From: Xiphias gladius
Lineage: Eukaryota; Chordata; Actinopteri; Istiophoriformes; Xiphiidae
Assembly: GCF_016859285.1 (NCBI RefSeq)
Contig: NC_053400.1
Span: 25,380,001 to 25,444,000 of the forward strand
Length of the DNA stretch: 64,000 nt
Direction of reading: 5' to 3'
The notes below the pieces were generated by a model, which worked only from the letters and a program-made list of their open reading frames with translations, ran no database searches and was not told the DNA's origin. Made by a program: the position numbers and the translations under genes. Of the stretch, positions 12,430 to 28,921 are shown piece by piece. The stretch's first letter is position 1. Every line of letters begins with the position of its first letter.

Positions 12430-14686
12430 GGGCAATCCCATCATTATTCTCTAAAGCCCAAGTTAACATATTCAAATGTCTTGTTTTGTCTCACCATCGG
12501 TCAAAAATACAAAGACGGGGCATTTACTATATAAAAGAAGAAGCTGGTGGCTGTGAAATTTTTTTTTTTTTTTTTCCTCAAAAGTTATTTATACGATTAA
12601 TTAATTATCAAAATATTAATATTAAATTAATTTGCTGCCATTTGACGAATCGACTACTCATTTCAGGTTTAGAATACTGGTTGGTTTCCGGGTGCCAGGG
12701 AGAAATAATAAATCTGACATGTTTAATGCGAGTCAGCTGGAGCCCAACAAGAAACCCCCGCCTTGGGGCCCCTTGAGAGCATAACCCGGCCATGGCTCTA
12801 CCTGAGGTTTCTTCCTGCTTTTTACCTGTTATAGATGGGGTCTTATGTTAGCGCAGATTGTAAAGCTCTTTTAGGTGTTACACCCTACGCTCTGACCCAT
12901 CAGATTCTGTGACCTGAACAGGAATTTCAAGCTGTACTGCCACCGATTTTTTTTTGTGTTAAATCATACTTGATTGCATGATTTATTTTGATAGGAAAAT
13001 TTAGTAGCACAAACTATATTATAGAGGTAATATAGAGGTGTGGCTGTAGAGCACTAACACCTTACCTGACAATATTTTGTCCACACTTTGGCCTTTTTCA
13101 TATAGTTGATCCTCTAGTGTCACAGAATCTGATTTCGATAGCCTAAAACCAAAATCACAGCTGTCAAAATTTGCGACCTTATCCAAATACATACTATGGT
13201 GACACCGTATTTGTTAACAGCTACCAAAGTAAAGCATGCAATAAAGTATGATTTAAAAAAAACAAAAACATTTGCAGTGGTAATATAGCTGAAATTCCCT
13301 TTTTTGTTGTGTGCACATTTGGACGACCTTTTTTTTTTCATTAAACTGCTCACATACAGTATTATATTGATTATCCGGGGAGAAAATAGACAGAGGTACA
13401 AATAAAAATGAATTGTGAGTAATACACAAGGTGACTCAAATATGAATAATTAATTGAGCTTATTCTTGACGAACAATGTGAATGTATGGTGATGATTTTG
13501 CATATGAGACGGTTAAATTTAATCATTGTATTTGCCCAAACCTTGAGATAAGAGAGCAATCAAACCAGTAAATCAAATAAAGGTCTCTCATAGATAACAT
13601 TCACACCGAGATGAAGATGTGTAAAAGAAAATCGTATTGAATCATTTCATTTTGGTTTGGTGGCCGTTCAGATATTATACCGTCTGTGGGACAATCATAC
13701 ATGACTCGATAAGGAAACGTAGAGAAACTGTATTCACAGCAGGCCTGTGCACTGTGATTCATTTTTTATCTGCTTTCTCACTGTATATTGATCTGTTCAT
13801 GTGAAAGTGATACCACACAACCTGAGTAAGATTAATCAGCACATAAACTGTCATGCAACCGAGGCTTTCACCTCCATGAAAATTTGATCAAGTATAGTGA
13901 ATCATTTCATAGACAATATATGATATTTTTTGAAAAACATTTCTGACCCCTAAAAAAACCTGTTGTTATACTTTACATTTTTGTGCTCACGTCCGTTTCA
14001 GACTGTTTTTGAGATGACTAAGGGTGCACGATGCAGCTCCTGCGCATTGCCACAACAAAGTCTCTGCTAGAAGTCCCATCGGCGTTTAAAGGCACTTCCA
14101 ATCATTGCACGGCCCTGCTTTTTTTCACGAGAGCAGCCTGTGTCTGTCCAGCCAGTTAAGAATACATTTAATCACTATATAAATATGTGACTGTGGTCTG
14201 GGAGGGGGCTAAATGACACCATACTGCATGTCCTCCAATCTGCTCTTTAATCACAAGCCTCACATGGGGACCCAATAAAACGCCCTGCCGCAGTTACACA
14301 CACTCATGCTGTTGCTCTTGGAAATTAAAAAGGGCCTGTGTGACATCAGCATCAGGCTTTTGATCGCTTTACTTCCTCTTCATTAACTTAATTATTTGGC
14401 TATCAGTAAACCCCACCAAGTAATTAATAGCCGAGAGCCTTTGTAATAAATTGTGAACTGAGAATTACTTTTGCTTTGCTTTGCTGCCAGAGGCAGCGTG
14501 GTGGCTGTGAACGAGCAGGAAGGAGCCGAAGGAGAAAAAAAGGGACCTTATCCTCTCCTAAGTGGAATTGTTAAGGAAAACATGGACCATTTTCCGATGA
14601 GCGGGGTTTATGTGAACCTCAGTGGTATTTTTTTTTTCTTCCAATCACAGCTCACAAGGTTGTCTTAATGTGATTTTCAATGGAAA

Positions 14687-15262
14687 TGTCCACCACTTTG
14701 GTCCAGACTGACATATCTCGATAACTACTGGATCGATTTCCATGAAATTTTTGAGACATTTGTGGTCCCTGGAGGACGAATCCTAATGACTTTGGAGATT
14801 TCCGACTTTTCCTCTAGTCACCTTTGTGCGGTTCTGGGCGAAATGTCTCCACAACTATCGGATGGATTGCCATGAAATTAGGTACAGATGTTCGTGTCCC
14901 CTTCAGGATTAATTTTGACCTTTTCGGTTGATCCCCTACCTTTTCATCTAGCGCCGCCATCAGGCCAGAATTTTTTTTCTTTTTTTGGTTTATGACCAAA
15001 TTCCAGCAAAATTAATGACATTCCCATCAGCCTCATCTGTACTCTGTGCTAAGTCTTAATTAGCAAATGTTATCATGCTAACTCATTAAACTAAGATGGT
15101 GAACATAGTAAACATTACACCTTCTAAACATCAGCATGTTAGCATTGACATTGTGACTATGTTAGCACGCTGAAATTAGCATTTGGCGCAAAGTGATGCT
15201 GTGTCTTTAAGTTCAGCCCCACAGAGCTGCTAGCATGGCTGTAGACACTTAGGCTTGTTTTC
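14687..15262 (+). repeat. Dispersed repeat, family A (GGATGGATTGCCATGAAAT type), near full length
   Basis: Starts with CACTTTGGTCCAGACTGA and carries two diverged internal repeats of GGATnGATTnCCATGAAAT. It continues through TTTATGACCAAAT, CATCAGCCTCA and TTAGCAAATGTTA into a segment rich in ATGTTAGCATGCTAAC-like palindromes, ending at CTGTAGACACTTAGGCTTGTTT. Other copies lie at 23.3, 28.2, 33.8, 35.1 and 59.2 kb. This high-copy percomorph repeat has no coding capacity; its transposition class is not determinable here. Confidence 0.8.
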
Positions 15263-15312
15263 GTCATGTTTTTTGTTCTTTTCCTCCTACTCCTGATCTC
15301 ACGTCTTCATCA

Positions 15313-15408
<96 letters not shown>

Positions 15409-15409
15409 A
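15313..15409. repeat. (CA)n microsatellite followed by (TA)n
   Basis: About 86 bp of CA repeat running into a short TATATATA stretch, about 600 bp downstream of the likely MNX polyadenylation signal. Confidence 0.95.
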
Positions 15410-16016
15410 GTATTTTTTGGCATCAGATTTTTTTATTCACATTTGTCGGGGCATATAATAATCAGGAACGTCAAAATTCATTTCTCTTTGGCTGTCATTT
15501 TTTTATTTCACAGCTACGGCACCAACAAGTTTCAGATAAATACATGTATGATTCATCTTTGCGATCATTCAAATAAATTAAATTCATTTACATGTAAGTG
15601 ACAAGAACAAATTCATAAACATCATCGAGAACAAAAAAAACAACATCAATATTCACATAAAATGCACAAAAGTAAATATAATACATGGGAGGTTCTGCAA
15701 AGTACTTAAAAAGTATCTAAGCTTGTATTGTTTCTTCAGTGACAACACCACACAGCTTGTTTAACTTGGACTTTTTTTCGTCTTCATGACACAGTGGAGG
15801 CTGCACCTACTGGACATTCTCACGCTGTCTGAACAGTTCACTTTGTCTTACTTTGCATCCTTTGCATTTGTGTAGCCATGTGTGTTCACTGGGTGGAGCT
15901 CCAGCTGTCAGTGGAAGGTGATCGGCAGATACTCATGGAAACAGCTACATTTAGGGAGGAAATTATCATTTTCTTTCCCCAGCATGCTATGAAATGTACA
16001 GTACTTAGAGATGGTT

Positions 16017-16022
16017 TTTATT
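16017..16022 (-). terminator. Candidate MNX polyadenylation signal
   Basis: AATAAA on the minus strand (TTTATT on plus), about 233 bp beyond the MNX stop codon. Further AATAAA-like hexamers lie beyond 15.6 kb, so the real 3' end could be longer. Confidence 0.4.
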
Positions 16023-16254
16023 CACAGACAGTTTATACAGTATATTTGTGTCATAATCCTTTGGTAGCTGTGTGAATAACTAGCTATTCCAGCAACTGTC
16101 CTGAGTGGAACACATAAACATTCACAGAGCAGACCAGACAAAGATCTTTAGGCTTAGAAATTTGTCTTCTTTAGTATCCACAAACACAGACATGTCCCAG
16201 TGTAATGTCTCTGTAACACTCAGGAAACCAAACCAGCGTTTTCGGGGTGTCTTC

Positions 16255-20135
<3,881 letters not shown>

Positions 20136-20720
20136 GACGGCGCGGATCAGGGAGGACCGCAGAGTCCTAAAGAAACAAGCGTGCCAAGCGTGGCGGGCGC
20201 GCACCTGTGCCGTGCGTCTGTGCGCAGACAGCAGAGCCTCTTCCAGTCACAGGCTCATATGTTCTCCTTATCCTTTCATAAAAGTTCAGGCTGGAGGGAT
20301 CAGCTCAAGCTAGACGCTGCTCAGAAATAGGCATGATCAACTTGAAAGGACTGATGCTTTTAGAGAAACTTATTTCTCGAGGGACCGACTCTAAATGATC
20401 GGCGCTTTCATGCGCGCCCCTTCACCCGTTTACTCGAATTGTACCCGCACATGCCGCTCTGCATCATCGCGTCCCTCCCGCTGTTTAATACTAACCTCGC
20501 AAACCACAGAGGTATGTGCCTCGCTCCCCCCCCCCGCACGCCGCTGCGAGCTGGGATTGGCTGGAGGTCGAGCTGCTCTGACGGGCCTCTAATCAGCTAA
20601 TTACTCGCTCGTTTCTCCCCCCCAGAAAGCATTCAGAGTGAGGTAATGTCCAACCCTTGTCCCGCCTGCAAACACCTTCAACTGCATCAAAGCGCGGAGG
20701 TACATTAGAAGATTAGGCAA
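20136..20720 (-). promoter_or_regulatory. MNX 5' UTR and CpG-rich promoter region
   Basis: CpG-dense sequence upstream of the MNX start. A CCAAT box on the minus strand lies at about 20556-20560 (ATTGG on plus), with GC-rich flanks and AT-rich homeodomain-type sites (CTAATTA near 20595). The CpG richness continues from exon 1, as is usual for developmental transcription factors. No unique transcription start can be called. Confidence 0.5.
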
Positions 20721-23284
20721 TAGTATTTCCAGTGTCTATTTCACTGCCAGCTCCTCATACTCACCTCAGATTGCAGCTACCTTGCCATCAAACGACGCTT
20801 TAATTTTTCCACACTAATTATTAGTGCTGCAAACATCCTCCACACCTCAGCGCCAGACGCTGGCTGTTTTTCAGCAACCCTTAATGTTACTGGGTCCCTT
20901 CGATTGGGTGAAGATAAGAAAAGTAACGCTGCGTCCACTGCAGGTTTTAAAACGTTCACGTTAAAGGCTTGCTTCACTCTCATACTAAGGCCATACCAAG
21001 GCCATTAAAGTTTACGATCAAGGATTGCACACAAACCGTATAAAAGTGTAATGACTTGGCAGAAGAGGCCATAAGTTAATTGGCCTTCTGCTTAATGTGG
21101 ACTAATGCAATTTTAAGACCCGAGAAAAGCGGGGGTGAATCGGCTGAACTGGAGTCTGACTTCCTCTCTTCAGCACTGATCCATCATGTCTGTGGGTTGA
21201 ATACACTGAATTAAAAAAAAAAACAAAAAACAAAAACAAGCAAACCGTGTAAATAATAATAATAATAGGGTGAAGTATAACGCTTTCTAGAGAGTTGGTC
21301 CAACTGTGCTTCAGACAAAATCGACTTGTCAAAATGTGAAGTAAGACAACGCCTCTCATCTGAGGCTTTTGATGAACCGCATTGAGAATCTTCACGGAGG
21401 ATGCAACACAATTAAATGTAGAGGCAACACCGATGCTCCACATTTGGTTAAACTTTGTGTAAAAGGACATAGGGGACTCCCATACACTGTAGCCACTACT
21501 CACTGATTCATTCATTTGGAAAATGCAAGAAAAATGTAAGTAAACATAAATAAATAAATAAATAAATAAATAAATATCAATAATATATTATTGTTAATGA
21601 AAATAATAATAATAATGAGTTGCAGCCACATTAGACAATATCCACTATGATGATTAAATCTACCCTCTAGGAATGAAGGCCTGATCCACAGATAAATGGA
21701 GCTGGTGTTCGGTCTTGAGGACCCTCAAGCAGACCTTCTAGATCACTTCATCAGTGGCCAAACGCTTATAACAACAGCCAGTGCAGAAGTCTTTCCCTTC
21801 AGGTGCCACAGTGTTACAGTCTAATCCAGACCTCAGCTCCAGCCTCCACCCAAAAAAAAACCAAAAACCTCCAAACCGTGTATCTAAGGAAATTGAAATC
21901 CCTTCTGCTGATGTGAATAAAACACTACATGGGGGGGGGGGGGGATCTGTTGAAGACCCTCACTCCTTATATGTAATTGGCCGGTGCGTGTGCACGCGTG
22001 TAGTTGACCTCCAGAAAATTGGAGGGGCCCCGGGGGTCCGCCCACCCCTCTCGCCCTCTTTCTCCCTCGCCAGTCTGGCCCCGCGTCTCCCGCCCTCACC
22101 TCTCTATCAGGCAGATTACCGCCTGTCTCCGGCGCTGATATAGAGGTAATTTGCTCCAGGGAAATCAGTGCCGCTTTCCGCCTGTTTCTCCCAGCCTCTT
22201 CCCCTCCAAAGCCACGTTTCCTTGCTTTTATGATTTGAAAGTAATTTAAATAGCCAGGCCACGGGTAAATCCGTCACCCGGGCCTGTTGACAGAGGCGCA
22301 CAAATTAAATTGAATCAGTGCCCGAAACTGCGCCCCAGCCTCCAGTGTCAGCTGGCTTCGTCTCAGCAGCGCCGTCTTCCTCCTGGAAGGGATCAAATGG
22401 TGCTGTAAGCTATGTGCACTCAGGTCATGCCTAGTCCAATACAGCCCTAGTCGTTTTTAATAATTAAAACAGAAAAAAAAAAAGCCCCCCGAATGCCATC
22501 AATTCTTCTGGAGTATTTGAAAGGCTCATTTGGGTCTACATCGGACAACCATCAAAACGTTGCAAGGATGGATTGAGTAGCGTTAAGTTAAATGATTCAA
22601 ACTTATAAAGCAAGCAACAAAAAAAACAAGTTAGTAAGTAAATAATGATTTTTAAAAGGTTTCTGTGAGATGTGGGGAGTCTTGGCGGGATTAACCTGTT
22701 TGGGGGCCAAGCACGTTTTGTTGTTGGGCCTCTAGGGGGTTCATTTCATTAGGCAGAGTTGTATTTTGGGAAAATGCACAATGAGAGGAAACATAAAAAT
22801 AATGGAGGTATTGAAATTTAATTTGAAGTACGGCCTCTCCTCAAGACAGGGCTGAAGGATTAACGCGCAACTTGTCTTAGTCGACACTGAACTTGACTGC
22901 TGCAAATTGCCAAACAAACTTTCAATCCATCAGCTGACTGACATTCAGGTAACCCAGGGATTGTGGGGCGCCTGGGGGGACATTTTAGCCAGCTGGTAAT
23001 CCCGCCTTGTGGTGCCCCCGACGCCATGTCACCAATTTGCAGCCCAAGATGAGCATTTATCTATCGCACCCTCCTGTGTGGCAGGTGCAATACATTTCCT
23101 CGGGAGTTTGCTGGTACAGTTCACCCCCTTCCTTCCCGTAGCCCATGGACCACATTTAAATCGAGAAGTTGTTATAATTTGCCCTTCGAAGTGCAAGGTG
23201 ACAAATATATTTGCAGCCTGATATTACAGAGATATCTACGTCCAGCGTTTTTAGCCATGCCGGCAGTGTGGCAGTTTCAGTCAG

Positions 23285-23641
23285 AGCGCCACTTTGGTCC
23301 AGAGTAAAATATTTCAACAACGATTGGATGGATTGCCATCACTTTTCACTTTTCACGTAGCTCCATCATCAGGTCGAAAATTCTAATCCGCCAAATATGG
23401 TTTATGACCAAATATCTGGACAACTAAGGACATCAGCCTCAGCTGTACTTTGTATTTAGTGCTAATTAGCAAATGCTGGCATGCTAACACATTGAAATAA
23501 GATTGTGATTGATAAACATTATACCTGATAAACATCAGCATGTTAGCATGTTGACATTAGCATTTAGCTCAAAGCACTGCTGTGGACGAGTAGAGCCTCA
23601 AACAGCTGCTAGCCTCACTGTGAACCCTTTGACTTGTTTCC
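23285..23641 (+). repeat. Dispersed repeat, family A, internally deleted copy
   Basis: Begins CACTTTGGTCCAGAGT and ends GACTTGTTT like the copy at 14.7 kb. It lacks about 200 bp of the middle, including one of the two GGATGGATTGCCAT modules. Confidence 0.75.
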
Positions 23642-25560
23642 CTTTTGCTTTACATCCGTAAACAGCTAGGATAGTAATGGGATCCTATATCCATTAGGGA
23701 AAAATCTTTCAGGGTCTCTTCTGAATCGGATCTAACCAACGTAAAACCTATTTACCTCCTTTCCTGTTCTCTGTCACACGTCCTCACAAGCACATGTCCT
23801 CTTGAACCCTTTTCAGAACTCTCTAAATGCACCACACGCCCTTCACACCACGAGAGGACAATTGGTTCAAAGAAGCCGCCAGCCCTTGACGTTACACTAC
23901 AAAGACGGAGTTTATTGACGAGTTATGGGTCAGTAAACTCAGCGGCCTAAAAGAGTTTACTGAAACATTAAAGGGCTTATCAGCAATTACAGGCATATTT
24001 TTCAATCATTACCACAGTTCTGAGGCAGCTTGCCCTGTCCTAAAACCAATCCAGGTGTGCTCTTGTGCTCTCCGTGTGCTGGCCTCGTCAGCACAGTGCT
24101 GACTCCCACTAGGTCACTGATCCTCGCTGGTTTATTTAACCCACTGATAAGACCCTTCGTGCTGTTGATAGATGAGACTAAAGAAAGTTCGGGAGCTGAA
24201 ATGAAAAAAGATTTCGGGAGATTGTCTGATAAAGTGGAAAATATGTCAAACCCGTACAATGGACAGTGAATGACACAGATTCTTTCAATGATTCGCTGAA
24301 AGATAATTTTACAGATATGTTGGACTCATCCCGCTTTGATGGTGTGGGTTTGTTCATGTGTGTGTAGTAGTGTGATGTTGCTGTGCTATATTATGAACAG
24401 AGTATTGTATATCCCTGTAAAATCCTATGCGGATGTATTGCGATTGTCTTATTACACAAACTGTACTTGACGCCCGTTTGTGAGCCTTACTTCTACTTGG
24501 GAAAGTTTTTTGTTTGTCTCTTCAATTTTGGTGTTTTTGCTTTATAACTTAATAAAGTTATATAACTTAATTAAACAAGTGTGAAGTCAACGCATGGACA
24601 ATTTTACATTTTAGAACGGTAGTTTTTTCTATTTTCTTGCCTAAATCTTCTAATTAGGAGACAAGTTTGTCACAGCATGTGTGTAGCAGTAACGCTACTG
24701 TGCATTATCTCTTTTCTTTATGAACTTTACCCTTTGAAGGTGCAGAGAGCATTTATGCAAGAGCAACCCTGTGGATGGATTCTTCACAGCTGCAGCTACT
24801 GTTGCTGCTCTAAGACAGTCTTGCATGGGAAGTCCTTACCTTATACATAACACAAAGCGGAATCTGACCCGCTACATGTGCACATTCCTGTATCTGCTCC
24901 CCTGTCAGGCTTGCTGGGACACATGTAGCTTTCAGGGAAGCTGTGGACCAACACCAGTTTTCCCACCAGGCGTGGAGTACAACCTCAGGAACGCGGCTGT
25001 GATAAATGAGTCCGATGCACAATGGGCTTGCTGTGAAGGGAAAATCAGCTCTCCATACCCCTGGTAATTAGACTAATTCCCACAACGTTAAAGGCAGACA
25101 ATAAATCAGCTCGTTTTCTGCCAGACCTTGAGACCAAAATTAATGTTGTCTCATTAAAGAGATAAAGGTAATTTATGAGAGCTTTACCTCTCTTTGAGTC
25201 TCTGTACCCAGTACCCATCATTTATTAACCAATATTGAGCTTTGCCATATGACATCTAGCCTACTGGATGTGAATCTCCTTTTGTGTGTCCTAGCTGCTT
25301 TGCCCCCTAAGAAGCAACAGTTTTTTTTTTTCAATTATCCATTTGTGTTAATCATAAATATTTGTGTTTTTGACAAAATGTTTCAACTAAATCTTGGTGA
25401 AAAGAAAACGACAGATATGTCGACACACTGCTGGCAACATGGCTGCAAAGCCACCTTCACTGGAGTTAACATTCAAATAAGATCAAATATTAACACTAAT
25501 AGAATCAGTTCAGTTAATTTTAAAGAGGCTAATTTTGCATCTGGTTATGAGTAGTGTGCA

Positions 25561-25785
25561 TACCTCTGCCAAGGGGAAAAATGCCGGGATCCGCCAGGAT
25601 CAACCCTCTTAACCAGATCCGCACCAACATTTAATGGGTTCTTCCACGGGCCATGCCCCATCCCTCCACCAAGTTTGGTGTAAATCCATTCAGCACTCTT
25701 TCTGTAATCCTGCTGCCAACAAACAAACCAACAAACAAACCAACAGACAGACACGGGTGAAAACATAACCTCTTTAGCGGAGGTA
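25561..25785. repeat. Short inverted-terminal-repeat element (MITE-like), about 225 bp
   Basis: Left end TACCTCTGCCAAGG and right end, read from the other strand, TACCTCCGCTAAAG form imperfect terminal inverted repeats. The inside includes CACCAAGTTTGGTGTAAATCC and an (AAAC)n/(CAGA)n stretch before GGGTGAAAACATAACCTC. It matches a very common non-coding fish element; no transposase is present. Confidence 0.65.
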
Positions 25786-28164
25786 ACAAACAACAAAAGC
25801 AAGTAATTAAGCCTATTTATCTGCTGTGACTACAAAGCCAGCAGTAGGGGTAACCATGTTGAAATAATGTGTGGATGCTCGCCAGTCGGATTAATGGTAG
25901 GTTTTCCTGTATTTCCTCATTCTGTTTACATTGAGTGAGCACACCATTATGTCAGACTCGTGGTGTCTGACATGGGAAAGGCTGACACCGGCCTAAAGCT
26001 GGCCCGACATACGTTTACATTCAAGTGACAAAGCCCTCAGCTGTAATCATTATGACGGGAGCAATGGAGAAAGTACAGGGATGTTTTGTTTGAGCAACAG
26101 CATCTGTACAGTAAAGAGGTCCGGGTGGATGGATGGGTCGACAAAACATTGGACTGTAACGCATTCAGAGTTTCCAACTGAGAGTAAACGTTGGTTTCAT
26201 TTAACCATGACCACAACTCTTCCCTAACATTGACAAAGTACTTATGCAGCCATAATCTTTCCCTAAACATTGCTTTTGAACATAAACCCAACCAAGCTTT
26301 AGCTGTAGTGTTGACAGATCAGAAAACAGATTTATTTTTTATTTAGTAATGGTTTGGAAGACACAAACAAATGATGTCGTCCTGCCGATAGGGGCATCAG
26401 ATCAGAAACTACTTCTGTGTGTCATTTTAAAACTAATTATTGAACAAATTCCAAAAACCTTTCCAGCCATATGTGGCCTATTGAACATTTGGTCCTCTGG
26501 GGTCAGAGCAGCGACTTATGTGGCTACCTGGGATATTTATTCAGTAAAACATATATTCCAACTGTGAATCCCAACCGTGAAGTCCAACCGTCCAACTGTC
26601 TTCTGACTCTCAGTACACTGAGAGTCCCTCTTCTGATTGGGACCAAAAAGGGACAAAATAGTGTGTTTGCTTTTGCTCAGAATAGTTTCTCAGTTTTAGC
26701 TGTTTTTAAAAAATTAATTGATAGTGATGGATCACTTTTAGTTCCACAATAAGAAGCAAGGATATAACAAAAAGAAAATGAAGTACTGTTAAACGGGATA
26801 TTTGAAAATAAAAACTTGCATTGTGCAGTTTCAAAGATGTATGGATAAATCTTTTGGTCATAACATGGAATCGAATAATTCACAAACTCCTTGTGTAGGA
26901 ATGATCTGTGTCCAAGAGGCTTCAAATAAACAACCGCAGTGTAGTTATTAAGGATAATACAGGTATGAAATACTTTTAAAGGTGTGATAGTTTTGATTCC
27001 TCATACCTGGCTTTTCGGTTAGGTTAAACACAATGTTTTCAACATGTCTGCGAAAACAACTATATTAATAGTATGTATTAATAAATCAATAAATAAAAAA
27101 AAGACCTATTTGTGTGTATTAAAATGTCAAAATAAATGCATGGAATTAAAGGTGTGACTTTGATGTGTTAATCTAATGACAGATTATCTGATCTGAATAG
27201 CTCCGTTGCATCTTTCAGATATGATCTTAGCTAATCAATTGCAGCTTGATAAACCACAACAGGGGTAGAGCCAATAATAAAACACACAGGTTCAGAGTCT
27301 GCTTAAGATCTAAATTGGGGAATTCCAACTGTGCAACTCAACAATCTCTTTCCCAGTTCACCTGTTTATTTTTTCCACACTGGAAACAAAAGCGTCCTTT
27401 CAACATAATCCAGTCCAGTGTGAGTTTTATGACCATTTAATGGGTCCGTCCATCTAACAGCCCTGTGTTTTACTATCACTCATACAAGGGCCCCATTGTG
27501 CATAGACACAGGAGATAGGAGGTAAATACACCTTATCGACGACAAGACATCATTACTTTCACCCTGCTATCTCACTGTCCCTCTCCACCATGCATTATCT
27601 GACCACTTATGATGATATTCAGAGCCATCAAGTGCTTTGAAGATCTCCGCCAGTTGGCTGTGTGCTCTCTGTTCCTCCCTTCAGATTAACTCAGTTACAG
27701 CTGTATATAGTGTTATAAATAACACTAGCCATTTAAATCTTCATCTAATTGCTACTTGGGCATGAGGCTTAAAGCTCATGATAGTATGTTTTCTGCCATG
27801 CTTTCCCGCCGTGCGGAAATCACCCACTGCCGTTGGCACTCGGGTAATGTCTTCTTATTGCCCAATTTACCAAAGGTTACTGAGGGGGAGAAGGGCGGAC
27901 GAGCAGTGAAAGACAGTGAGAGCAAGACACAGGCAGATTTGTTTTTGAATCAAAAAACACCTTTAATCTGCAAAAAATGAATGCACAACATACCAAGTGG
28001 TTTCAAGTGGGTTTTTCAATCTGCAGCAAGACCATTCATAATCTTTGATTATTTTGCAGTGCCAGTGTTTGACCAGCACTCAAGTGAATTACACTGCTGC
28101 TTTCAAACAAGTGATACGACTGAGAAAATTATCTTTATTAGTGTGCGAAACTCTGTGGGTCAGC

Positions 28165-28921
28165 TGATTACTTTGGCCCAGACTGATAATCTCAACAACT
28201 ATTAGATAAATTGCTTTTAAATTTGTTGCACACAGTAATGTTCCCCTCAGAATGAATTGTAATAACTTTGATGATCCCTCAACTTTTCCTCTTGTGCCAT
28301 TATCATGTCAAAATTTCAGTTTGCTCAACACTTGAATTTATGACTCAATACATGCAAAACCAATGACATTCTCAAAAGCCTCAACTGTACTTTGTTTTTT
28401 GTTCTAATCAGAAAATGTTAAAAGATAAAGATGGTGAACGTTATAGCTGCTTAATCCCTGATCGTACTCAAGGACGGACACGGACACCTCTGGCGCACGC
28501 ACTTCTATACATACTACAATAGTGGGTGTGCACAGTTGGACTAGAAACCTTGATGGCGACCTCTTACAGCAAGAAGAAGCGCTCCTTTGTTGGTTGTATT
28601 TGGCTGAACAACATGAAGAAGTCTAAATAAGAAAACTGTGTGTAAAAGCTTAACCATAATAATATCAAGGGAAATGTACGGGACGTACAGACAGTGCATG
28701 AAATGAGCGTCCAGGAGAGTCTGCTTGTTTTCAAATTGCGCGCGGACATTTGCGTACTTGAGCAGATGATGAAATTTACATCGAGTGGACCGTCACGGCC
28801 ATGCAGATGCAGAAAAACTGCGAATTGGCCTTTAGCATCAATATGTTAGCATAGTCATTGTGAGCATGCTAACGTTACGGTCTCATAGAGCTGCAAGCAT
28901 GACTGTAGACTCTTCGGGTTG
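28165..28921 (+). repeat. Dispersed repeat, family A, split by an insertion
   Basis: The family A sequence runs 28165-28453 and resumes at 28832-28921. Joining the two halves across one TTA gives the same spacing as the intact copy, so the intervening 378 bp is a later insertion (separate entry). Confidence 0.75.
28454..28831. mobile_element. 378-bp non-autonomous insertion with TTA target duplication (PIF/Harbinger-like MITE candidate)
   Basis: Sits inside a family A repeat, flanked by TTA at 28451-28453 and at 28832-28834. Three-bp TWA duplications are typical of PIF/Harbinger transposons. The ends (ATCCCTGATC and, reversed, AGGCCAATTC) match only about half, so terminal inverted repeats are weak or decayed. 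There is no transposase frame. Confidence 0.55.

Noticed and set aside
20136..20204. Extension of the MNX reading frame upstream of the chosen start
   Set aside because: The upstream in-frame start is GTG, not ATG, and the family N-terminus begins at MEKSKNFRIDALLA.
24771..25067. 98-residue plus-strand frame in the gene-free interval
   Set aside because: Single unspliced frame with no domain or codon pattern to support it; the region could equally be non-coding conserved DNA.
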